Shown here: in pieces, positions 8,520-15,454 of the stretch | Layout: each line of letters begins with the position of its first letter | How positions within the stretch are numbered: position 1 is the first letter of the stretch | Source: Ilumatobacteraceae bacterium | GTDB taxonomy: Bacteria > Actinomycetota > Acidimicrobiia > Acidimicrobiales > Ilumatobacteraceae | Length of the DNA: 64,000 nucleotides | Reading direction: 5' to 3' | Assembly: GCA_033344875.1 (NCBI GenBank) | Contig: JAWPMO010000001.1 | Coordinates: 3,187,595 to 3,251,594, forward strand | The notes under the pieces: generated by a model | What the model was told of the DNA's origin: nothing | What the model saw: only the letters and a program-made list of their open reading frames with translations | Database searches by the model: none | Program-made: the position numbers and the translations under genes

Positions 8520-9619
8520 GCCTCGGCCCCCTCGTCGAGCCGCCCTTGTGTCGCCGACCGGTGGCGTTGCACGACCCGCACGAACGCCTCGTCGTAGTCG
8601 ACCTCGTGCTCACCTGCTTCGAGCACGTCGACACCGAGTTCGGAGAACGACCGGTCGAGGTCGGTGATGGCGCGGTCGGCGTCGTCGACGACGAACCGCA
8701 CGGCGGTCACGTCGGTGCGTTCGATCTCGCCGACGACGAACTCGTGCTCGGAGAGGCGATCGAGTTCGGCACGACTCAGGGGGCGTGAGGTGACGACGTC
8801 GACGACCTGACCGTCGAACGCCGCACGGCGGAGGTTGGCGGGGGTGTCGACGAGGAGGAGGTCGCCGTCGCTGAGCAGCCCGACCTCGTCGCACATGCCG
8901 GCCTCACCGACGTACTGGGTGGTGACGACGAGCGTCTTGCCCGAGGATGCGACCTCGCGGAACTGTGTCCAGATCTTGTCGCGCAGGATGGGGTCGATTC
9001 CCGCCGTGGGTTCGTCGAGGAAGACGATGTCCGGATCGTGCACGAACGCCGCGGCCAGTGCGAGGCGGCGCTGCATGCCACCGGACGCATCCGAGACCCG
9101 CTTGCCGGCGTCGTCGCTGAGTTCGACCCAGTCGAGCACCGACATGAGGCGACGCTTGCGACGCAACGGCAGCCCGTACATCGACGCGTGGAAGCTGAGG
9201 TTCTCCATCAGCGACAGGTCGGGGAAGAGTGCCGGGGTCTGCGGGAGGTAGCCGATCCGTGACCGCTGCGCGCTCGTGAGGTCGACCGCACGCGTGCCGC
9301 CGATCCACGCCTCACCCGAGGTGGGCGCGAGCAACCCGGTCATCAACCGGACCGTGGTCGTCTTGCCGCAGCCGCTCGGCCCGATCAACCCGACGATCGT
9401 TCCCGGTTCGACGGCGAGATCGAGCCCGTGCAGCACCTCGACGTCGTCGAAGGACTTGCGCAGTTCGCTGGTCCTGACGGAATTGAGCGAATCACCCAGC
9501 CCTCCCCGCGAGCGTCTGGCGGACCGGCCGTGCTCGACGGTGTCGGTCGTGTCGGTGCGTGTGCCGGATGTGCTCGTGTTCGTAGTCGTGTTCGTGGTGA
9601 TGTTCGAGCTCGTGGTCAT
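8516..9619 (-). CDS. ABC transporter ATP-binding protein
   Basis: 367 residues from ATG 9619 with a good Shine-Dalgarno (AGGAGAAGG). The Walker A GPSGCGKTT is at residues 80-88, the signature DASGGMQRR follows, and the Walker B is DIVFLDEPTAG. The first 48 or so residues are a Thr/Ser/Asn-rich extension absent from ordinary members. The C-terminal 80 residues form the accessory region seen in ABC-2 exporters. It is the first gene of the long minus-strand operon and has a SigB-like promoter 44 nt upstream. It powers the permease at 7002-8519. Confidence 0.92.
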   Translation of the reverse strand: MTTSSNITTNTTTNTSTSGTRTDTTDTVEHGRSARRSRGGLGDSLNSVRTSELRKSFDDVEVLHGLDLAVEPGTIVGLIGPSGCGKTTTVRLMTGLLAPTSGEAWIGGTRAVDLTSAQRSRIGYLPQTPALFPDLSLMENLSFHASMYGLPLRRKRRLMSVLDWVELSDDAGKRVSDASGGMQRRLALAAAFVHDPDIVFLDEPTAGIDPILRDKIWTQFREVASSGKTLVVTTQYVGEAGMCDEVGLLSDGDLLLVDTPANLRRAAFDGQVVDVVTSRPLSRAELDRLSEHEFVVGEIERTDVTAVRFVVDDADRAITDLDRSFSELGVDVLEAGEHEVDYDEAFVRVVQRHRSATQGRLDEGAEA

Positions 9620-9662
9620 GTCTGCCTTCTCCTGGCCCACCCGTCGGGGCGGCGGGCAGCCA

Positions 9663-9688
9663 GTACCCGGCGCAGCGCGGCCGGAAAC
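9663..9688 (-). promoter_or_regulatory. SigB/SigF-type promoter for the exporter-lipid operon
   Basis: On the minus strand it reads GTTTCC, 14 nt, GGGTAC, ending 43 nt before ATG 9619. It fits the short gap between the phoD stop and the ATPase start. If used, it would transcribe at least eight overlapping genes down to 1604. Confidence 0.6.
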
Positions 9689-9708
9689 CAACGCGTCGTC
9701 GACCGTCG

Positions 9709-11463
9709 TCAGCCGTCGCCGTCGCCGACGACGAAGTCATGGCGGAGCAGCACCTCGCCGTCGTAGCGCTTCGCACGCAGCGCGACCGTGATCGTCTCGC
9801 CGTCGTCGTCGATCTCGACCAGTCCGTACTGTCCGCTCTCACCGATCGCGCCCTCGCTGTACGGGCCGCCCTTGATGCTGCCCGGCCGGTCGAGCGGCGC
9901 AGCGTGCAGCAACGGGAATCCGGCGTCGCCGGACGCGGAGTAGTCGGTGTTGGTGCCGTCGTCGATGGCGACCATGTGCGCATCGCCGCTGACCATCAGG
10001 AGGTGGTCGATGTCGTGTTCGGCGATCACGTCGGCGATCCGGCGACGCTCGTCGGCGTAGCCGCCCCAGTGGTCGGCGCCGTCCTCGGCTTCGGCCAGCC
10101 ATGGCACGGGGTTCACCCACACGACGAGTTCCTGTTCCTCGGCGGCGGTGACCAGTTCGTCGAGGAACCAGGCGAGCTGCGACTCGCCCAGCATCGTCTC
10201 GCCCGGTTCACGAGCCGATCGTGCATCGGTGATCAGGAACCGCACCCGGCCGACATCGAACGACTGGAACACGGCCGAGAGCTCGCCGGCGAGGGGATAG
10301 CTCGGGACGTTGGTGCGATACGCGTCCATCGCCGCGACCCGACTCTCGGAATAGAAGTTCGAGTCGTTGATGCCGTAGTCGTGGTCGTCCCAGACATAGG
10401 CGATCGGTACCGAGCGATACAGGGCCGCCTGTGCCGGCTGCCGCAGGGTGAGGTCGATCACCTCGTCGTATCGAGCCCGGTCGTCATCGGGGATGTCGCC
10501 GTAGTGGAAGTCACCCGTGATCAGGTGGAAGAGCTGATCCTCGTCGCGGATCGTGTCGAACACGGATCCGTTCGAACCCACGCGTGCGCAGGCGCCGACC
10601 GTGAAGGAGAACGACGCCGCCTCCTCGGGGAACGTGGTGAACTCGCCCGTGCGAACGAGGTCGAGTTCACCGTCGATCTCCACCGCGTAACGGTGCCGCA
10701 CGTCGGGGTCGAGGTCGTTCGCCGTGAACGAGACGATGTTGCCGTCACGATCGTCGACGGGATGGTACGTCGCATCGGCGAAGTCGTCGGTGGCCGTCAC
10801 GGCGAGGCGAGCGGACTCGAACGGTACGTCGGCGGCGGCCCGCAACCGGGCCTCGGACGACGTGACGCCGCCCGACCACACCCAGCGGAGCGCCGAGTCG
10901 GGCAGGGACTCGAGTTCCGACGGCGGGTGCGTGGGTCCGAACTGCGAGTCGTACACGTACTCGCCGACGAACGACCCGGCCACCACCGCGGCCACGGTCC
11001 CCACGATCGCTGCGACGCCACGGCGGTGCGACCAGCCCGCCAGGTCGGCCAACAACCACGCCGAAGCGGGCACGGCGAGCAGGACGATGACGAGCACCGC
11101 ATGGCGTCCGACCAGCTGGTTCACGGCGATCGCGCCGATCGCGCCGGCCGCGAAGCCGGCGATGACGCCGCCGACGAACTCCCACCTGAGCGCGGCGAGT
11201 GCGCCGAGCACCAGCAAGACGTAGAACACCGGCCGCACGTAGGTGAAGAACGCGGTGCCACCCGGCTGATAATCCAGCCACCCCGCGCGCGCGTCCAGCC
11301 ACATGAAGATCACGGCAGCGGCGGCGGCGACCAGTCCGATCAGCCGGAGTCCTCGCGCCCAGTGGTCTCGCTCGACCGGGTCGTCCGGTGGTTTCACGGC
11401 ATCGGGAACCGCGTCCAGCAGTGATGTTTCGGGGGATTCGCGCGCGTCGTCGGGTCCATGCAC
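9709..11463 (-). CDS. PhoD-like metallophosphatase with N-terminal membrane domain
   Basis: About 584 residues. Five hydrophobic helices lie in the first 210 residues. The PhoD-like catalytic domain follows, with TGDFHYGD, VWDDHDYGIND and a late VSGDAHM, which are the metal-binding Asp/His motifs. PhoD enzymes are usually secreted Ca/Fe phosphodiesterase/phosphomonoesterases. Here the enzyme is tethered to the membrane by a multi-helix domain instead of a Tat signal. GTG 11463 or 11466 is chosen because the ORF upstream is featureless. A GGGTAC box only about 7-10 nt upstream would make the mRNA leaderless. Confidence 0.85.
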   Translation of the reverse strand: MHGPDDARESPETSLLDAVPDAVKPPDDPVERDHWARGLRLIGLVAAAAAVIFMWLDARAGWLDYQPGGTAFFTYVRPVFYVLLVLGALAALRWEFVGGVIAGFAAGAIGAIAVNQLVGRHAVLVIVLLAVPASAWLLADLAGWSHRRGVAAIVGTVAAVVAGSFVGEYVYDSQFGPTHPPSELESLPDSALRWVWSGGVTSSEARLRAAADVPFESARLAVTATDDFADATYHPVDDRDGNIVSFTANDLDPDVRHRYAVEIDGELDLVRTGEFTTFPEEAASFSFTVGACARVGSNGSVFDTIRDEDQLFHLITGDFHYGDIPDDDRARYDEVIDLTLRQPAQAALYRSVPIAYVWDDHDYGINDSNFYSESRVAAMDAYRTNVPSYPLAGELSAVFQSFDVGRVRFLITDARSAREPGETMLGESQLAWFLDELVTAAEEQELVVWVNPVPWLAEAEDGADHWGGYADERRRIADVIAEHDIDHLLMVSGDAHMVAIDDGTNTDYSASGDAGFPLLHAAPLDRPGSIKGGPYSEGAIGESGQYGLVEIDDDGETITVALRAKRYDGEVLLRHDFVVGDGDG

Positions 11464-11472
11464 CACCCCGGG

Positions 11473-11498
11473 GTACCCGGACGAACGCGACGTCAACC
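11473..11498 (-). promoter_or_regulatory. Weak SigB-like promoter at the phoD start
   Basis: The minus strand reads GGTTGA, 14 nt, GGGTAC. The -10 half is perfect and the -35 half is imperfect compared with GTTT. The predicted transcription start falls at or next to GTG 11466, implying a leaderless message. Confidence 0.3.
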
Positions 11499-11538
11499 GG
11501 CTCGTGCCAACGCGGTCGGCACGACCGGGTCGAGTCGG

Positions 11539-11571
11539 GACAATTCTTGACACGATCAAGAAACACTTGTC
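11539..11571 (+). promoter_or_regulatory. Nested inverted repeat between phoD and DUF4397 genes
   Basis: TTCTTGA and TCAAGAA form a perfect 7-bp inverted repeat around a 5-nt centre (11544-11562). It is flanked by an outer GACAA...TTGTC pair. It lies just upstream of the +-strand SigB-like promoter at 11577-11601 in the divergent intergenic region, a plausible operator position. No regulator can be named. Confidence 0.35.
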
Positions 11572-11576
11572 CCACT

Positions 11577-11601
11577 GTTTCGCGACGAGATGCTGGGGTA
11601 C
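11577..11601 (+). promoter_or_regulatory. SigB/SigF-type promoter for DUF4397-sortase
   Basis: It reads GTTTCG, 13 nt, GGGTAC, with the -10 ending 36 nt before ATG 11638. It drives the surface protein and sortase pair. Confidence 0.6.
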
Positions 11602-11637
11602 CGTTGCTCCACGGACGGACCACTGGAGGAACCGAAG

Positions 11638-12468
11638 ATGAAGCGCGTACTCATGGGCTTGGCGGCAATTGCCGCGATCGCCTGCATCCCACAGACCACA
11701 TCGGCGCAGAGCGCAGCCGACCTCACCCTCGTGCACGGCATCCCGGGCACCACCGTCGACCTGACGGTCGACGGAACGGTGGTCATCGACGCGTTCGTGC
11801 CGGGTTCGCTCGCCAACATCTCGTCGTTCGCCGGCCAGACACTGCAGAACGTCACCGTGACCGACGACGCCACCGACGACGTGGTGATCGGACCGATCGC
11901 CAGCCTCGTCATCCCCGCCTCGGGGAGCCACAGCCTCGTGGCACACCTCGACGCCGACGGCACCCCGGTCCTCAGCACGTTCGAGAACAACACGGCCGAC
12001 GCCTCGACCGGCGATGCCCGTCTGACCCTCCGGCACACCGCCGAGGCCCCGGCCGTCGACCTGATCGTGGGCGACCAGCGCCCGATCGTCGGTGCCACCA
12101 ACGGGCAGAGCGCCGAACTCGAACTGCCCGATGGTGCGCTGACCGACGCCCAGCTCGCACCGACCGGCGACGTCGCGATCGCCGAGATCGCCACGCTCGA
12201 CCTGGCCGCCAACACCAACACCATCGTGTACGCCGTCGGCTCGGTCGAGGACGACACACTCGACTTCGTCGTTCAGATCGTCGACTTCGCCGTGACGGCA
12301 CCCACCACGACGACCACGGTCGCCGGAGCGACGACCACGAGTGCCGTTCCCACGGCGGTCAACACCGGTTCACCGTTGGGTGGCAGCAGCAGCACGACGC
12401 TCGTCGTGGTGGCTCTGGGCGGGCTCGCCCTCGCCGGCGGCGCCATGTTCGCTCGACGTCACGTCTGA
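11638..12468 (+). CDS. Secreted DUF4397 protein with C-terminal wall/membrane anchor
   Basis: 276 residues from ATG 11638 with Shine-Dalgarno TGGAGGAACC. A signal peptide (MKRVLMGLAAIAAIACIP...TSAQ, cut near residue 22) precedes a DUF4397 beta-sandwich beginning DLTLVHGIPGTTVDL. A Thr-rich linker then leads to a C-terminal hydrophobic helix with a basic tail ending RRHV. Just before the helix is AVNTGSPLG, which could be a sortase signal lacking the LP of LPXTG. The next gene is a sortase 6 nt downstream, supporting covalent wall anchoring. DUF4397 domains occur in secreted surface proteins of unknown function. Confidence 0.85.
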   Translation: MKRVLMGLAAIAAIACIPQTTSAQSAADLTLVHGIPGTTVDLTVDGTVVIDAFVPGSLANISSFAGQTLQNVTVTDDATDDVVIGPIASLVIPASGSHSLVAHLDADGTPVLSTFENNTADASTGDARLTLRHTAEAPAVDLIVGDQRPIVGATNGQSAELELPDGALTDAQLAPTGDVAIAEIATLDLAANTNTIVYAVGSVEDDTLDFVVQIVDFAVTAPTTTTTVAGATTTSAVPTAVNTGSPLGGSSSTTLVVVALGGLALAGGAMFARRHV

Positions 12469-12474
12469 TCACTC

Positions 12475-13143
12475 ATGCCTCGATACCGGCGGACGTCATG
12501 GATCCGGAGACTCTTCGGATACGTGATGTTCGCCGGTTTCGTCGTTTTCGCGGTCGCCGGCACGATGGTGGCTCGCAACTACCTCAACGGTGACGGCGTC
12601 GTCCTCGTCGTCGACAACGCCAAAGGCGAGACACCCGACACCATCCCGACCGACGCGGCGGCGGTCGAGCGCAGCTCACCGCAGGCGATCAGGATCGGCG
12701 ACCTCGAACTCGACAATCCCATTCGAGCGGTCGGGATCGAAGAGGACGGCGAGCTCGAGGTGCCCGACGAGACCGAGGTCGGCTGGTACCAGTACGGCTC
12801 GGCACCGGGTCTCCCGGGGGCCACGGTGCTCGCCGCGCACGTGTCGTGGAACCGCAAGATCGGCCCGTTCCACCAGCTGGGCAACCTCGAGCCCGGCGCG
12901 CAGGTCGACGTCGTCGCCGACGACGGTTCGATTCGGGTCTACGAGGTGGTCGAACGGACGATCTACGACAAGGACTCGCTGCCGATCGATCGGATCTGGA
13001 CCACGACCGGCGACGAGACGCTGGTCCTGATCACCTGCGGCGGCAGCTACAACCCCGACATCCGGCGCTACCGCCAGAACATCGTCGTCTACGCCGTCCC
13101 GGTCGACCTCGTGCCCGCCGACGCCGTCGACGAGCGCATCTGA
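12475..13143 (+). CDS. Sortase (class E/F type)
   Basis: 222 residues with one N-terminal membrane helix (about 14-32) and an extracellular catalytic domain. The catalytic His is in LAAHVSW, Cys in LVLITCGGS and Arg in YRQNIVVYA, in the correct order for sortase transpeptidases, which cleave a sorting signal and attach the protein to the cell wall. It lies 6 nt after the DUF4397 gene, its evident substrate. The compact size and ITCGG cysteine context resemble actinobacterial class E or F enzymes; I cannot decide between them. Confidence 0.9.
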   Translation: MPRYRRTSWIRRLFGYVMFAGFVVFAVAGTMVARNYLNGDGVVLVVDNAKGETPDTIPTDAAAVERSSPQAIRIGDLELDNPIRAVGIEEDGELEVPDETEVGWYQYGSAPGLPGATVLAAHVSWNRKIGPFHQLGNLEPGAQVDVVADDGSIRVYEVVERTIYDKDSLPIDRIWTTTGDETLVLITCGGSYNPDIRRYRQNIVVYAVPVDLVPADAVDERI

Positions 13144-13161
13144 CGACGGCGCCCGGTCAGG

Positions 13162-13941
13162 TCACTCTTCTTCGTCGGCGTCGTCGTACTCGCCGTCGCC
13201 GTCGAGATCACCGTACGCGCCACGCAGTTCCTTGAAGGCCCGCTTGAGCAGTCGCGAGACGTGCATCTGGGACACGCCGACGATCTCGGCGATCTCCACC
13301 TGCGACATCTCCTCGTAGAACCGCAGACGGACGATCTCGCGCTCGCGCTCGGCGAGGGTCTCGAGCAACTGCTCGACGACCGCATCGTTCTCGACGTCGA
13401 CGAAGCCCCCGTCGCGACTCGACGTCGCGCGCTGACGGGCCGACGAGACCCCGCCCTCGTCGCCGGCCGGCGGGTCGATCGACTCGACCCGGCGAGCTTC
13501 GCCCACCGAGAGGCCGGTGATCACGTCGTCCTCGGGGACCTCGAGGTGGGCGGCGACCTCGGCGACCGACGGCGAGCGTCCCAGCTTCGACGAGAGCTCG
13601 TCGCTGGCCCGGCGCACCGACAGATGCAGTTCCTTCGCCCCGCGAGGCACCTTGATCGACCACGTCGCGTCGCGGAAGTGACGCTTGATCTCGCCTTCGA
13701 TCGTCCGGCCGGCGAACGCGGCGAACGGCACCCCGACCGTCGGATCGAATCGATCGACGGCCTTGACCAGCGCCAGCATCGCCACCTGTTCGATGTCGTC
13801 GTCGCGGCCGGCGCGCACGTTGTACCGCTTCGCGATGTGGACCGCGAGGCCCATGTGCTCTTCGACGATCTGGTTGCGGATCCGGCGTCGGCCGGTCTTC
13901 GCGAACTCCTCGAAGAGGACCGTCGTGTCAGGAGTCGCCAT
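13162..13941 (-). CDS. SigB/SigF-family general-stress sigma factor
   Basis: 259 residues from ATG 13941, overlapping the anti-sigma gene by 14 bp. Region 2 includes LAVHIAKRYNVRAGRDDDIEQVA and RFDPTVGVPFAAFAGRTIEGEIKRHFRD; region 3 follows. Region 4 carries LREIV-like EREREIVRLRFYEEMSQVEIA and an HTH (VSQMHVSRLLKRAF). This domain order without region 1.1 is the SigB/SigF/WhiG group. The tail is strongly acidic. With RsbW and STAS genes adjacent it forms a partner-switching module. Five promoters of the matching consensus lie within 15 kb. Confidence 0.93.
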   Translation of the reverse strand: MATPDTTVLFEEFAKTGRRRIRNQIVEEHMGLAVHIAKRYNVRAGRDDDIEQVAMLALVKAVDRFDPTVGVPFAAFAGRTIEGEIKRHFRDATWSIKVPRGAKELHLSVRRASDELSSKLGRSPSVAEVAAHLEVPEDDVITGLSVGEARRVESIDPPAGDEGGVSSARQRATSSRDGGFVDVENDAVVEQLLETLAEREREIVRLRFYEEMSQVEIAEIVGVSQMHVSRLLKRAFKELRGAYGDLDGDGEYDDADEEE

Positions 13942-14311
13942 CTGCCGGCACTTGTTTGACCAGCCGGAATGCGCCCGTGTCGTCGACCGAGTACTCGTCG
14001 ACGACGGCGCCGAGGATCCGTTCCGCCAACACGTCGAGTTCGACGTTGGGTTCGTCATCGACGCCGGACCGACTGACGATGACCAGGATCTGGCCCGGCC
14101 CGACCTCGAATCGGACGTGGAGCCGACCGGAGTCGGCGACATCGTCGTCGACGTCGGTCAACACCGAGATCGCCTCGTTCACGCCGAGGCGGAGGTCGTC
14201 GATGTCGTCGATCGACATCGAGATCGTCGACGCCATCGAAGCGGCCACCGCTCGGACGGTGGTGGCGTAGCGTGCCGACAGCGGCAGGTCGAGTTCAGCG
14301 TGTTCGCTCAT
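13928..14311 (-). CDS. RsbW-type anti-sigma factor / serine kinase
   Basis: 127 residues, HATPase_c_2 fold. The N-box lies around DDLRLGVNEAISVLTD, and the glycine-rich region is shortened, as in anti-sigma kinases of this group. The gene precedes and overlaps the sigma-factor gene, the classic rsbW-sigB arrangement, so it should bind that sigma factor and release it when the STAS partner is unphosphorylated. Confidence 0.88.
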   Translation of the reverse strand: MSEHAELDLPLSARYATTVRAVAASMASTISMSIDDIDDLRLGVNEAISVLTDVDDDVADSGRLHVRFEVGPGQILVIVSRSGVDDEPNVELDVLAERILGAVVDEYSVDDTGAFRLVKQVPADGDS

Positions 14312-14556
14312 GCGCCTGCCAAGTTAGCTGCGACGCGAGATGGTGCGCTCTCGTCGACCGACGTTTCGCGCCAACAACCCTCGGCGTGATCGGCCACCAC
14401 GATGCCACCGAACCTCACCCGAACGGGTGATCCTCGAAGGTCGTTCGCGATCCCTCGCCCTCATCACTCGACATGACCTACGCTGTCACCCGGTGGTGCC
14501 ACACCCGGGTGCTGCCCATGTTCCTGAAATCATCGACTCGGAGATACAGTTTCCTC

Positions 14557-14859
14557 ATGACTGCGGCTGCCCCGCTCGAGATCAGCGTCAACGAAACCGG
14601 GCTCGTGCTCGCCGGCGAGATCGACGCGTACACCGCGCCCGCCCTCGCCGAGGCGATCGAGCAGTGCGATCTGTCCCACGTGTTGATCGACATGGCCGAG
14701 GTCGAGTTCGTCGATTCCAGCGGCCTCCGGGTCCTGATCGAGGCCCACCAGGTGGCCCAGGCGGCCGAGCGGCAACTCCAGCTCACCAACCCGTCGCCCG
14801 CCGTCAGCCGTCTGCTCGAGATCAGTGGGATCGACGACTACCTCAACGTCACCGACTGA
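14557..14859 (+). CDS. STAS-domain anti-anti-sigma factor (RsbV-like)
   Basis: 100 residues from ATG 14557. The STAS fold is evident: VLAGEIDAYTAPALAEAI, then VEFVDSSGLRVLIEA with the conserved phosphorylatable Ser in DSSGL. It is divergently placed from the rsbW-sigma operon. It should sequester RsbW when dephosphorylated and free the sigma factor. A longer reading from 14473 is possible, but those residues are unconserved. Confidence 0.88.
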   Translation: MTAAAPLEISVNETGLVLAGEIDAYTAPALAEAIEQCDLSHVLIDMAEVEFVDSSGLRVLIEAHQVAQAAERQLQLTNPSPAVSRLLEISGIDDYLNVTD

Positions 14860-14965
14860 CGCCTGACGCGGCAACGACGGGCGCTGAACGCCCGCCGCTG
14901 CCGGAGTGTCGCCGCCGACCGACCGAGGGGTGGACGGTGGTGCGGCCGATGCTCGATCGAGCGCC

Positions 14966-15157
14966 TCAGTTGTCGTCGAAGCGGTCCTTCACGTTGTCGA
15001 TGGCGTCGTTCACGCCGTCCTTGACGTCGTCGACGGCGTCCTTCGCCTTGCCGGCGGCCTCGTCGGCCTCGCCTTCACGCTCGAGCTCGTCGTTGTCGGT
15101 GAGGTCGCCCGCTGCCTGCTTGGCTCGTCCGGTGACCTTGTCCATGGCTCCACTCAT
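14966..15157 (-). CDS. CsbD-family stress protein
   Basis: 63 residues from ATG 15157 with Shine-Dalgarno AAGGAA. It begins MSGAMDKVTGRAKQAAGDLTD and is highly charged with repeated KDAVDDVKD/NDAIDNVKD segments, the CsbD pattern (hydrophilic general-stress protein of unknown biochemical role, SigB-controlled in Bacillus). A SigB-like promoter is 34 nt upstream. Confidence 0.88.
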   Translation of the reverse strand: MSGAMDKVTGRAKQAAGDLTDNDELEREGEADEAAGKAKDAVDDVKDGVNDAIDNVKDRFDDN

Positions 15158-15190
15158 CGGGGGTTCCTTTCGTCGGGGATCGACCGATGC

Positions 15191-15216
15191 GTACCCGGCA
15201 TCGTGCTCGTCGAAAC
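15191..15216 (-). promoter_or_regulatory. SigB/SigF-type promoter for csbD
   Basis: The minus strand reads GTTTCG, 14 nt, GGGTAC, ending 33 nt before ATG 15157. csbD is the classic SigB target, so this is the best-supported site of the group. Confidence 0.7.
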
Positions 15217-15286
15217 GCGCCGCCGCCCGCCCGGTCCACCCCACCGATCGTGCGACGCGGATCACCCGATCGAGGACACTCATCCG

Positions 15287-15312
15287 GTTTGGAACCTTCG
15301 CTCGCGGGGTAC
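15287..15312 (+). promoter_or_regulatory. SigB/SigF-type promoter for the 22-aa membrane peptide
   Basis: It reads GTTTGG, 14 nt, GGGTAC. It lies back to back with the csbD promoter. The ATG of the small membrane peptide starts 9 nt after the -10 box, so the message would be leaderless or nearly so. Confidence 0.55.
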
Positions 15313-15321
15313 CTCGGCGCC

Positions 15322-15390
15322 ATGCTGTACACGATCTTCATCATCCTCGCCATCGTCGCCCTCGCGCTGTTCATCCTCGGGCGTCGGTGA
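15322..15390 (+). CDS. 22-aa single-helix membrane peptide
   Basis: ATG 15322 to TGA 15390 encodes a peptide that is one hydrophobic helix (MLYTIFIILAIVALALFI) ending with GRR. No Shine-Dalgarno is present, but a SigB-like promoter ends 9 nt before the start, compatible with leaderless translation. It may be a stress-induced membrane peptide. The support is composition plus promoter position only. Confidence 0.5.
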   Translation: MLYTIFIILAIVALALFILGRR

Positions 15391-15454
15391 CCGCCCACCG
15401 GCGGCCTCGTGACCGGAGCACCGCCGTCCCCGCCGACCCGCCGAAACGAGTGAC

